Below, one piece after another: positions 1-9,720 of a stretch of 64,000 nt of DNA (the stretch's first letter is position 1; each line of letters opens with the position of its first letter). Where the stretch lies: assembly GCA_015680685.1 (NCBI GenBank), contig MNCI01008322.1, forward strand, positions 148,278 to 212,277, given 5' to 3'. This stretch comes from Gnetum montanum (taxonomy: Eukaryota > Streptophyta > Gnetopsida > Gnetales > Gnetaceae). The notes below the pieces were generated by a model that saw nothing but the letters and a program-made list of their open reading frames with translations, was not told the DNA's origin and did not search any database. Both the position numbers and the translations under genes were made by a program.

Positions 1-453
1 TTGATGCAGCCCTACACCCCTATATATATGCCCATTGTGCCTTATACTTTTGTCATTTTGCACACAAATTGGGGGGAGATTTTGCCATTTTTCTGCCTCA
101 CTTCTTCCCAAGCACCTACGTTTTCTATCTCGCGTCTGCATCAACCTATCCTTCCCCTCTTAAGCACCTAGAGGTATGCTCTCAGTCATGGGGGGGATGA
201 GGCCTATTAGAAATTAATTCATTCATTCATTAATTGATTAAGACTTCACACCTCTTCAGGGAATAAATGAAAACAATAGTTTAAATTCCAACTTATGCCT
301 TATTGTTTTCGGTTCTAACCCATCAACTAATACTCTGGGGGATTTAATGGGATGCACATGTCAGCATCATAACTTAGTTAAATTGAGAAGGTGTATGAAG
401 GCCATTTTGAGTAGCTTGTGCATAATCTAATTAATGATTATGTTCGATTGTAG
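1..453 (+). other. Element A post-pol spacer, non-coding
   Basis: No ORF is supported here. Two G-runs occur, TTGGGGGGAG at 68-77 and CTCAGTCATGGGGGGG at 181-196. The second matches the element's own terminal PPT and the spacer motif of the other elements. A short ATTCATTCATTCATT run follows at about 219-233. The segment ends in GATTGTAG directly before the ORF3 start codon. Confidence 0.6.
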
Positions 454-3400
454 ATGGCATCGAAACTAAGGCATCCAAGGGGAGAAGGACCATCACAACC
501 TAGGGAAAAGCATCCACGAACGAGAAGGGGACGAGGTGTGTAGCACCTAGAGCATGCAGAGGACTCTCATGCAACCGACCCCCTCTGCAAAGGACTTGAT
601 GTGGAATCTATCCATCAGATTCCCAAAGAGGAGATTCCCAATGAGCAATCGCAAGGGGATGAAACTTTGAAGATAGTACCACGGCTTGAGGTCACCCTGA
701 CCCAAGCATGTCTTGACGCTATCAAGCTGCAGGAAGTGCAACGAATGGTCCTACAAGAGTTAAACTTTGGACCATTTCTTGAGAATGCACTAGAAGATGT
801 GAAGCTTCAATTACAAAATTCTCCTATGTGGCCAATCATCACAACCAGTGGTGAATGGTACTTAGGAGAGATCTATCTCTTCTGGACAAATCGGCAACTA
901 GGGTCCAGAGTAAGAATTAAAAACATCTATGTCTATTACTCTACAAAAGTAATTGTGCAAGCTCTGGGGTTGCCAGAGACTGGAGCAGATGTGGCAAAGA
1001 TCTTGAAGCAAGTTGACCCCAAGGTAAAAGGGGAGTGGATCAGGCGGTGCTATGGGGTGGATCACAAAGAGTTCGACACTCTAACCACTGTGGAGAGGGT
1101 GTATTCAAAAATTGCATCTTACCACTTGAACCCAATGGTGAGACCCAGCAAAATCACGTCCTTCTCTGCTCATGCATGTGCTACCTTAAGTGGGAAATTC
1201 CTAATGAGCCTTTCATAATTGTTATTCTTGGAAATTGAAAAAAGGTTCATTGAAAGTGAACATGGAAGGCAGGCTCTCCCCTTTCCCTACCTAATCAGAA
1301 AGTTATGCAAATGGGTAGGGATACCACAGTATGCCAACTATACACTTCGGCATGCCCCAATTGCCTCATGGTGGGAAATGATGAAGGATAGGACTCCGGT
1401 GATGAGTGGCGAGGTACCCCTACACTCAACCATATGAATACGAGCATCTCACATGTGATCTGGTCGAACTCTAAGGACTAAGTGCTTACGGGCCTTAATG
1501 GAACACTTAAGGTTAATCAATCACTGTCTTCTCAAACTTACTTGTATTGTCATAGTTGTATGGTTAAGTAAGCTTGAGGTATATGATTTTTATATATTTT
1601 GTCTTTTTAATGCCTATGCTAATAGGGAAAGGTGAAGAGAACTAAATGAATAACTTTCATTAACTATTCACTAACTAAGTTCTAATTATCCTAGCACCAG
1701 TATCCATTTCCACTTGCTGCACACACCCTGAACTAGTGCAACACTACTCTTTACTGGGTTACCAAGCATTACACACGTGCTCAAAGCGGTCGTATTGAGT
1801 GCACTTAACTAGGAGAGTTAAGGGTTGAGAGAGATTAATTATCTAGGAAAGCATTTAAATAATTAACAATAATTAAATCCTATTTAGCTTAGTCCACATG
1901 CTGCAAGCTTTATAAGAAAGTTCATCTTTATTTCCGTACACAAATGTGTGCTTAGGTACAATTTGCTTGAATAAAGATTCGTTCACTTTAAGACTCCTAC
2001 TATCGGCACATGGAAATTATTCTAACTATGGAATGGTAAAACTGCTATAGTTTGGCTAAGGGTCTAAGTCTAGATGTCTAAAATAGGGAAGGCCGCCTCT
2101 TATTTATAGACATTGCGGCTGGTTGCAATATCGCGTACGCGATATCGCAGGGACGGATGCGATATCGCGTATACGATATCACGTCCCATCATCCGACCAC
2201 CACACAAATAGAGGAGGAGTAGTAACCACCTCCACCGCTTGCGTAAACAATGAGGTCAGGTTTGCAAACCATTGCAGAGCATATACGCGAAATTCAGCAA
2301 TTGCTCTTGAGTCAACAAGAGCAATCTGGAAGGACAGGTGGAGGAGAAGGCTCTTCAGTCTATTGCCCTACAATGAGCCATCTGGAGCAAGTGGCTTGAT
2401 TAGTAAGTCTACTAGAAAGAGCAGGGCTGATGTTCTTTGTTGCCCGAACACAGGTACCCGCAAGAACTGATCCTAGTGTCTAGGAGGTAACGATATCTGT
2501 GTAATAGTTATTTCCTAAAATTTTAGGAAATGTTGCTACTTTCTCGGTACACTTGGAAGATGGTGAGGGGGCGACAGTCCTGGTGATGCAACACCAAGGA
2601 TAGGAGGTTGTGGCTGAAGTGGTTGCTAACATGATCGCTGCGACCCTTAACACATCGGCGGCACCTGTACCAGATGTACATGGACTTGAAGATGTATAGG
2701 CATCTGCCAGGACTTCATGTAGTAGGATCGATGTAGCTCAACATGAAGAACTATTGAACCAACAGGTGGGAACCAGGCAATCGCTTCTGGATGTCTTTGA
2801 CCTTCTGGACAACATCACTACAACCTAGTTAGAGCTGCTCTTGGCAAGGGGTAAGAGCCTCATCTTGAAAGGGCAACTTAAAGTTGCTCAATTAAGAACC
2901 CAACTTACCGATCCAACTCTTCTCAACCGTGAGCTCATTAGAGATGAAGCTTTTCAACAGCTTCAGGTCAAACTTTAGATAGTTGAGGATGAGCAAGAGT
3001 CGGTGATCCTTGATAAGTCCTTGGCAGATGCTCATGCATATCATTTAAACAAGGACTTGATAGAGGTTCGCCAGGAGAATGTCAGGTTGACCACAGAAGT
3101 TCATCACTTGTGCAATGTTGGTGCTAAAAATGAACACATGAAAAGCTTTATTCACCAACAATAGGAAGAGCTAGCTAGGGTGAACGCTGATGTGAGGAGG
3201 TTGGCCACTGAGAATCGAAATCTATCCATGGAGGAGGTTTGAACCTTGCGATAGAAATCAACCATCGAAATTGCCGCTTGGAAGAATGAAGCCCTTAAAT
3301 TTGAAAAAGTTAAGAATCATTACAGGGACCAAGTGGGGTTGCAAAAGGAAGTGAACGAGAAACAGATTCAAGTCACAAAGGTTAAGATGAACCAAGAGCT

Positions 3401-4069
3401 CTAGCAGCTATGAGAAGAAGGCGAGGTATGGCAACCTATCTTTGATGGGTTGAATGCCTACAACCAGGCTGAGATCCACCTCAAGGAACTGCAGATTGAA
3501 GAAATTATAGAATACATGGATTTGGCCAACCTTCGCGATGCAAATCTGGCTATGCTAACAGCTGAGAGACCGCAGCTTGAACTAGAAAAGCAAGTGGCCG
3601 CCTCGTATTCTTTATACGAGGGTGAGTTTCAAGTGCACAAGGCAAAAAAACAAAAATTGGAAATAGCAAATGTGGAACTCAAGGTTCTCTGCATGTGTTT
3701 TGAAGGACAATGTGAAGTCGTGGAGAACTTGGCCCATCAAATGAATGACTACCAGAAGCTATAGACATCAATTTGAGCATTTGACATTAAACGAAAATAG
3801 TTCATAGCTTGGTTTGTTAATTGAAAGAACTCTTCCCTATGCTGTTGTGTCCTTGGGAGGTTCCAGTCCTAGCACACATTGGTGAAGCCGCCTGGACAGT
3901 GAACAATCCCAGAAGCAAGGAGGAAAAAATAAGGGCACTCTTGGAGGCTTTCTGGTTCCCTCTAGAAGTTGCAACTGCTGTGGGGCAACCATCATTCATG
4001 CCACCACTGCCACGTGGGCTAGAGGTTAGTGAAGGTCCGTCAGAACCACCGCCCCTAGGGACGGTGTGA
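454..4069 (+). pseudogene. Element A ORF3: plant-transposon-type protein with long coiled coil, broken
   Basis: The chosen start is ATG 454, directly after TTGTAG and aligned with the ORF3 start of element B. Seen: a basic N-terminus (RHPRGEG..., stop near 541); a globular part at 601-1399 with PMWPIITTSGEWYLGE, a YHLNPMVRPSKITSFS block and FPYLIRKLCKWVGIP; then, beyond the solo LTR, a Gln-rich and coiled-coil region (2250-3770) of heptad-like Leu/Glu/Lys sequence; and a C-terminal module at 3821-4069 (HIGEAAWTVNNPRSKEEK). The globular part resembles the family known as putative plant transposon protein in Athila third ORFs (family knowledge, not searched). No signal peptide or membrane segment is visible, so a classic envelope role is not supported. 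It is dead: insertion, in-frame TAG stops and frame changes. Confidence 0.7.
1400..2191 (-). repeat. Solo LTR (F-type family) inserted in element A ORF3
   Basis: The 792-bp unit starts TGATGAGTGGCGAGGTACC and ends CCCATCA on the plus strand. It matches both LTRs of element F, including the closing GATATCGCGTACGCGATATC-type palindromes, a TATA-like TTATTTATAG (plus-strand view) and the paired TCTTTATT/AATAAAGA motif at 1924-1978. It is flanked by TSDs tccgg (1395-1399) and tccga (2192-2196), which differ only by G to A at a CpG. No PBS, PPT or internal sequence is attached, so it is a solo LTR left by LTR-LTR recombination. The reading frame of ORF3 runs straight into it. Confidence 0.9.
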
Positions 4070-4297
4070 TCTTCTCTAGTAATTTTTGCATCTTTCAACA
4101 TGGCAGAGAATCCAGGACTGTCAGGGTGTTCAATATTGTCTCTGAACACCACCATTTTGTAATTTTTCCTTCTCTGTACACTCGGGCACTTGGCACGTTA
4201 GTAAAATTGGTGTTGTGTCATGTGTGTCAAGTCATGTGTGTTGTAATAAAAAGTCCATACCTTCCAAATTGTAGAGGAACTCGAGGACAAGTTTTTA

Positions 4298-4313
4298 CTC
4301 AGTCGTGGAGGTA
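4298..4313 (+). promoter_or_regulatory. Element A polypurine tract (PPT)
   Basis: CTCAGTCGTGGAGGTA sits immediately before the LTR TG. It is preceded by the GAGGAACTCGAGGACAAG block that also precedes the PPT in the other elements. Its role in this class of element is plus-strand DNA priming. Confidence 0.75.
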
Positions 4314-5219
4314 TGATGAAATGCTGAATAGTTGATGTGTTGACTAGGCCACATATGTGGGGCCCTATATATGCAGCCGCATTGATGTGGCCCCGTCGAT
4401 GCATCCCTCCATGCATCGACGTGGCCCCATTTATGTGGAGCCTGTTTCAGCCTATAAATAAGTGGGCTCCTACCACACTTAGGTACCTTTTTGGCAATTG
4501 TAGCAAAGCTCTTGCAGTTTGTTTCCATGAGAATTAGAATATTTTCCAAGTTCCTGTAGTAGGTGTAAGAAAGGTATTCGACTCTTTATTTGAGCGTTGA
4601 TGTACCTGAGCCCATTGGCATGAATGGCAATAAAGATGAGCTTTTCAAGTATTCCTTATAGCAATTGGACTTAGTCATTTGATGCATTTGATAGTTTAAT
4701 ATTTCTATGCTTTAATGATTCCTTAAGTTTCCATTGTTATTATTTTAATCGCTATTGCTCTTTTATAGTTCATAGAAACCATAAGTACGACCATCTCGAA
4801 TGTAAACCCAACACTTGGCAACCCAACGATGCTTAACATCTGGTAACCCAGTAGTAGTTAGGGGATGCTCAGGATGTGCACAGAAGATGGGATCAGATAC
4901 TTATGCTAGGAAGAGTTAAGATATAGATTAGGCTAATTATAGATTATGTATTATTCCATTCCTTACTTTCCATTCCAAGAATTAGATGCTAGAAGATAAA
5001 GTGAAAAAGCCATAACAGTCAGTTGCCTCAATCTCACTTAACCATCACAATTAGAACATCACAAGTGAGGTTGGGAAGATAATGACTGTTCTAACATAAG
5101 GTTTTTCTGGTTAAGGTTTGGTGTATGCAAAATGCTTACAGTCTATAGAATTCGACCGAGTTGCGTGTGAACACCCATGATTCGCATGGTTGGACGTAGG
5201 GGTACCTACCCGCTCATCA
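4314..5219 (+). repeat. Element A 3' LTR
   Basis: This 906-bp LTR begins TGATGAAATGC and ends GGGTACCTACCCGCTCATCA. U3 has GTCGATG/GTGGCC repeats and a perfect 11-bp inverted repeat (4394-4404 and 4411-4421). A TATA-like CCTATAAATAAG lies at about 4452. TCTTTATT (4583-4590) can pair with AATAAAGA (4629-4636), which contains the poly(A) signal. U5 carries imperfect copies of TTGGTAACCCAGTAG (4813-4856). Confidence 0.85.
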
Positions 5220-6349
5220 AAAAGTTTTTCTCCATTTAACCATATCTTTACTAAAACCCTTTCCTAACCAACTTATAGTATCATTTTAAAAAACCAATAA
5301 TATATTATTATTGTACATAGACATTTCATTGCTACACACTTTAATCATGTAATCAATTGTGTTGTCATTTTTGAGCATAATCTTGAACTGTATTTTTTAG
5401 TGTTATTTGTCAACTATAATCATGTAATGTTATCTTGTGCTAGATTTTTGTGTAATTTCTATGTTGTTCTAAGACAAGTGGTAATACCTAGGTTCCTAGT
5501 GTAACCACTCAAAACAAGTTAAACTTTTCCTATCTAATGACCTTTGCAAGATGAGCATTGAATTCTGAGTGATAATCCTTATATTATCTTGCAAAATTTA
5601 TGTGTGATTCTTATGCTAAGTTGAGACAAAATAGCACATTGCCAAGATTCCTTCTACTTGTTTCTCAAGTGGTAAGACTTACGTTATAACCTAATGTAAC
5701 CAAAAAGAAGTTAAACTTTCCCTGATTCAATGACCTTATCAAGATGAGCATTGAGCATTTGAGTGATGATCCTTATATTATCTTGTGCCATATTTCTATG
5801 CAATTCTTGTGCTGGGCTAAGATAAAATAGCACATTAGCAAGATTCCTTTTGCATTATGGAATTACATATTTCATGATTCATCCAAAATTTTCTCTTAAT
5901 CATTTATCACTACTAAAAATACCATAGTTGTCAACACCCTTGAAATTAACCATAAATAAATTTATAAAATCACTTAAGGGGTATCAATAAATTATTTAAA
6001 AATCCATATATTACATATGTAAGACTTAACATCCCAAATTAATCAGTTGAGAAATATTAATTCACCATATATATAGCCTTATAATCCATTAAGCATACTT
6101 GAATAAATCATAAAGAATAAGCACTTAAAAAAAATCTATGTAACATTACACCAACATCTCAAGTACAAATCCTTTATGCCCAAAGTTATAAGAGATATAA
6201 TTGATAACCACATGAGACAACTTTTTAAATCCATAACATGGCTTGAAAGTACAATAAGGCTTGAAACCTTTATCTACATCACACCATTTCTTTTGCTATA
6301 TACTTTGATATCATTTGCACTACTACCTAGAAACTCCATCCAAGCCTCT
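5220..6349. other. AT-rich intergenic stretch between elements A and B
   Basis: No coding sequence is supported. It contains the ~190-bp tandem repeat listed separately, then AT-rich sequence up to the TSD of element B (cctct, 6345-6349). Confidence 0.6.
5430..5850. repeat. Imperfect tandem repeat, ~190-bp unit, about two copies
   Basis: The block AAGTTAAACTTTTCCT...GATGAGCATTGA...CCTTATATTATCTTG at about 5516-5589 recurs at about 5708-5785. The following block ending AAAATAGCACATT-GCAAGATTCC recurs at about 5584-5662 and 5777-5848, with a partial upstream copy near 5433. The copies are diverged. The origin is unknown. Confidence 0.7.
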
Positions 6350-7197
6350 TGATAAAGTCAAAAATTTTGCAACAACGATATCATAGTTATGATGTCATAG
6401 ATACATTATTGTATAAATGATATCATGGAGTGCATGCCAGCCTATATAAGCAACACATGGATGCACAAAACTGAGGAGATACATTAGCATAATAACATAA
6501 CTCTTTTAGTTTGTTTTCTTGAATTCAGTACTTAGCAATGTGTGCCCACAATGTGATGTTTTCTAATTGAACAAAGTCTTTATTCGAGTGTGATTTACTT
6601 GGACACATTGCATGCACAGCCATAAAGATCAAGATTACTCTACATCATTGCAACAACACTTAGCTTTATTTATGTTTCCAATTGGTTTATTGTTTACTGC
6701 TTTCATAGTTAATGTTTACCATTACTTGCAATTTACTTTTAATGTTGTTAAGCAGAATGAGTACAGTTGATCTTGAGCACATAAGTGTAATTGCTTGGTA
6801 ACCTAGTAGTAATATCACTTGGTACACCCAGTAGTGTGGTACTTGGTAATCTTAGTAGTAGTTGCATGGAGTCCAAGGTGTGACCAGAAGATCAAGATCG
6901 GCTTCTCATTGCATAGGCTAGTTTAGATCTATTCTACTGTCACTTAGTTTTAGAAACCTTTACTTTCACTTCATGTTTACTAGGAGCCTAATGGCCAATT
7001 CAACATCAATATCATATACCTCACCATCAGTTAAACCATATGCATTAATTTTACTAACTCATGTGGGAAGATAATGATCGGAAATGCTAATCAATTATTT
7101 GTATAATAACATTATCTTATCTGTGAAGTTTGACTAGGATTGCGTGTGAACACTCGTATCTCATATGGTTGGGTGTTGGATACTCCATCGTTCATCA
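6350..7197 (+). repeat. Element B 5' LTR
   Basis: 848 bp, from TGATAAAGTCAAAAATTTTG to CCATCGTTCATCA. U3 has ATGATATCATAGTTATGATG palindrome-like repeats. A TATA-like GCCTATATAAGC lies near 6441. TCTTTATT (6577-6584) can pair with ATAAAGA (6622-6628). U5 has three TTGGTAANC-AGTAG-type repeats (6792-6865). It matches the LTR at 18520-19401. Confidence 0.9.
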
Positions 7198-7198
7198 T

Positions 7199-7216
7199 TG
7201 GTGCCATTTCCAGGGA
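7199..7216 (+). promoter_or_regulatory. Element B primer-binding site (tRNA-Asp type)
   Basis: TGGTGCCATTTCCAGGGA lies one base after the 5' LTR. It matches 14 of 18 positions of TGGCGCCGTTGCCGGGGA, the complement of the plant tRNA-Asp(GUC) 3' end (recalled). Three of the four mismatches are C to T or G to A at CpG positions of the consensus. Confidence 0.85.
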
Positions 7217-7334
7217 TAAGTCAATGTTATACTAAGTAATTAATTTTCCACAATTTGTTGTATTAGAACCTAACTCTAATCTTCACAACCTTAATATAAA
7301 GCACACTTAATACAAACCGTCAATAAATGATAAT

Positions 7335-9720
7335 ATGGCTTCACATAATGATCAACTATCACTTGCTAAGGAAACAAGGAGTAGTGACAAAATTGTTGAT
7401 AAAGAGGACTAGGGAATGCCAATGCAGACACGTATTACTTATGCTGATGTTGATCCATACCATAGAGACTTTATCTTCATATTCCATTAGGAAAAACAAG
7501 GTGGAGAGACATGCAAGGTAACATAGTCCTACCTTTTGAACATGCAACACTAAACATGCTACCAATTTCTCTAAGGGGAATGCACTTGGACGAGATGCAA
7601 GAAGGGTATCATGTGACTTAACACATGCTGAGACCTATGAACCTATAAGGGAGTAGATAAAGAGAGATGCTACTATAGAGGTCAAACATGTCATATCAAA
7701 GGGAAGCAAGCCAACACATCTGTTGTCATAGAAGAGCTTGATGTTGATAAGTTCATTTTGGAAAAACTCCACCAAAACCATGAGGAGCCATTAAAGACAC
7801 CTATCATTAGACTAGAGGAACTTGTCAAAGCCCAACTTCACTCTACTCTAGTAGAGACACACAATGGGAAGGCTACTGCCTCAAGATACAAGTGGGACTC
7901 TAGGCCAAGGGATCTTGCTATGTCCTATAAGGAAACTCACAAGAGTCATGAAAGGAAAACCAGTTGGCACCGTTCTCCTGATATCTCCTCTACTTCATCA
8001 TGATCATCAGTGGACTATGACAAGGGACAACACAAGTACCAAGACTTTGATAAGGAAAAGAGAAGACCTCATGGTCATCATGACCGATACTCAAGGTATT
8101 CTAATTTAGAAGATGAGTATGAAAGAAGAAGGCAAGGAGATAGAAGAGAGGATTAAGAGAGGCATGAGCATAGAAGGGATTACCACTACCACAGAGCCTA
8201 TGAACTTGATCATGATGATGAACCCCTTATGGAAACCTGGAGCATGATCAACATTTAGGAAGTAGTTTACATACTAACCAGGCACATGAGAGATAGTCGA
8301 ATCAAACATCTAGATATGAATAACATGCCTTGATTTGAAGGCAGTTTTACCATTAATCCTTAGCATCACCTTCAAGCATTCCATGATGCTTATGCCCTTC
8401 AAAACATAGAGAGTGGCTCGTAGAAATTGAAGTTGCTTCCTATAACACTTGTGTAGGAAGTGGAAAGCTGGTATAGATCACTGAAACTTGAATCCATCTG
8501 ACGTTGGAGTACCATGCTTGAAATATTTAATGATAAATATCAGACTTATTCATGAGCATCAAATCTAAGAAAAGAAATCCAGAATTGGAAGCAAAGGACT
8601 CACGAGACCCTTGATGTAGCAATGGATAGGTATTATTCACTATTACATAGATGTCTAGGCCATGGAATTTCATCAAAGTAATAGCTTAAGCACATCTTAG
8701 ATGGGCTGACAAACATAACAAGAGAGATCCTTGGGGTTTATGCCTAAGGAAGACTATCAGAATTAACCATCCATTGGGTTCAAAGACTCATCGATCAAGT
8801 GGCAAAGGAAGAAGAAGAATGTAGAAAAAGGGAATTAGGTGAAAAATACAATAGGGATCCATCCATTAGAAAAAGAGATGTACAATTTTATGAAACCCAA
8901 GAAGAAGAAACCTTGGACCAGGTCATTAGGAAAGAGACACTATTGATTTAGAAATCTATTACCAATGTAGCAGCATAAGTAGTGAAAATGTGCAATTTGG
9001 TAGATGAACAATGTACAATAGCGCTAAAGACTGTGGAGGAGAAAGTAGAATAAGCACTCAATAAAGGCAAAGATAAAAAGAAGAAGAGGGAATTTGAACA
9101 AAAGGGCAAAGATGTTGCAATAGCTAGGCACTCAGACACTAGCTTAACAGATGATGAAGGTTGCACCATGTGCCAGTACAAACATCCTAAGGGATGTTTT
9201 CCAGTCATGGTACATTTGCAAGAAACTAGGGCATACACACTTAACCCACAATTTGTTGAAAAAAAAAGCCCAAACAGTTACTTTATCTTCAAGGTAACTA
9301 CAGATAGAAACCTTAACCAAAGTGCTATCCTAGTGGAGTTTTGCTGTAGTCATAGGAGCAGTACCATCAATAGTGGTAGTAGTTGCAATCATGGGTCATG
9401 CCATCACCATGCCAACAATATCCATATCGACAACCTTATCCTTATGGATACTATGTGTAGCATTCAATTTTTCCTGATTGTGTAGCTATTCAAACCCCAT
9501 AGTACTATTTAGTAGAATACCACAGATGGATGCCACCAAGGATTGATTCCAGCCCATATGTGTATCCACTAATAGCTAAACCTTCTACTCAACACTTTAG
9601 TCCTATGCCACCAGTGCCATCTCCTATTATGCAGGGGAACTTGCCATCACAACCCCAGCCAAAAAATGCTACAAGGATAGTCAATACACATGAGAAGAAG
9701 GTTACTTATGAGTCTTAACC
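7335..9720 (+). pseudogene. gag: Element B gag, broken
   Basis: This is the structural capsid/nucleocapsid polyprotein. The likely start is ATG 7335 (MASHNDQLSLAKE); support is weak because the N-terminus varies between copies. An Arg/Asp/His-rich segment lies at 7900-8230. The capsid core at 8250-8830 shows RIKHLDMNNMP, FEGS, LQAFHDAYALQN and ESWYRSL, followed by a Lys/Glu-rich helix. The zinc knuckle at 9162-9197 reads CTMCQYKHPKGC, spacing CX2CX3HX3C. A Pro-rich tail lies at 9530-9720 (PPVPSPIMQGNLPSQPQ). In-frame stops (for example FEG preceded by a TAG at about 8332) make it non-functional. Confidence 0.8.

Larger units (their letters stand above)
1..5219 (+). mobile_element. Element A: 3' part of an Athila-like Ty3/gypsy retrotransposon
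   Basis: The window opens inside this plus-strand element. In order it shows the post-pol spacer, ORF3, a polypurine tract and one LTR that ends in CTCATCA. Its 5' LTR, gag and pol lie to the left of the window, so its TSD cannot be checked. The assignment rests on ORF3 being homologous to that of elements B and E and on the pre-PPT block (GAGGACAAGTTTTT then CAGTCGTGGAGGTA) shared with all other elements here. A minus-strand solo LTR of another family interrupts ORF3. Confidence 0.85.

Noticed and set aside
1380-1437. Chimeric end of the first ORF3 segment in A
   Set aside because: The last residues after the DRTP codons are translated from the inserted LTR and are not part of the protein.
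2123-2470. ORF crossing the solo LTR boundary in element A
   Set aside because: It starts in LTR palindromes and uses a frame different from the Gln-rich ORF3 frame (EHIREIQQLLLSQQEQ) that aligns with E.
454-4069. Retroviral-type envelope gene
   Set aside because: It has the position of an env-like ORF but no signal peptide, cleavage site or membrane anchor is visible; it is mostly coiled coil.
6792-6865. CRISPR-like short repeats
   Set aside because: Short, imperfect, few in number and in the U5 of LTRs; the sequence is a plant genome.
7327-7521. Plus-strand 64-codon ORF at the start of element B
   Set aside because: The overlapping frame from ATG 7335 (MASHNDQLSLAKE) has a more gag-like composition; this ORF is a shifted frame.
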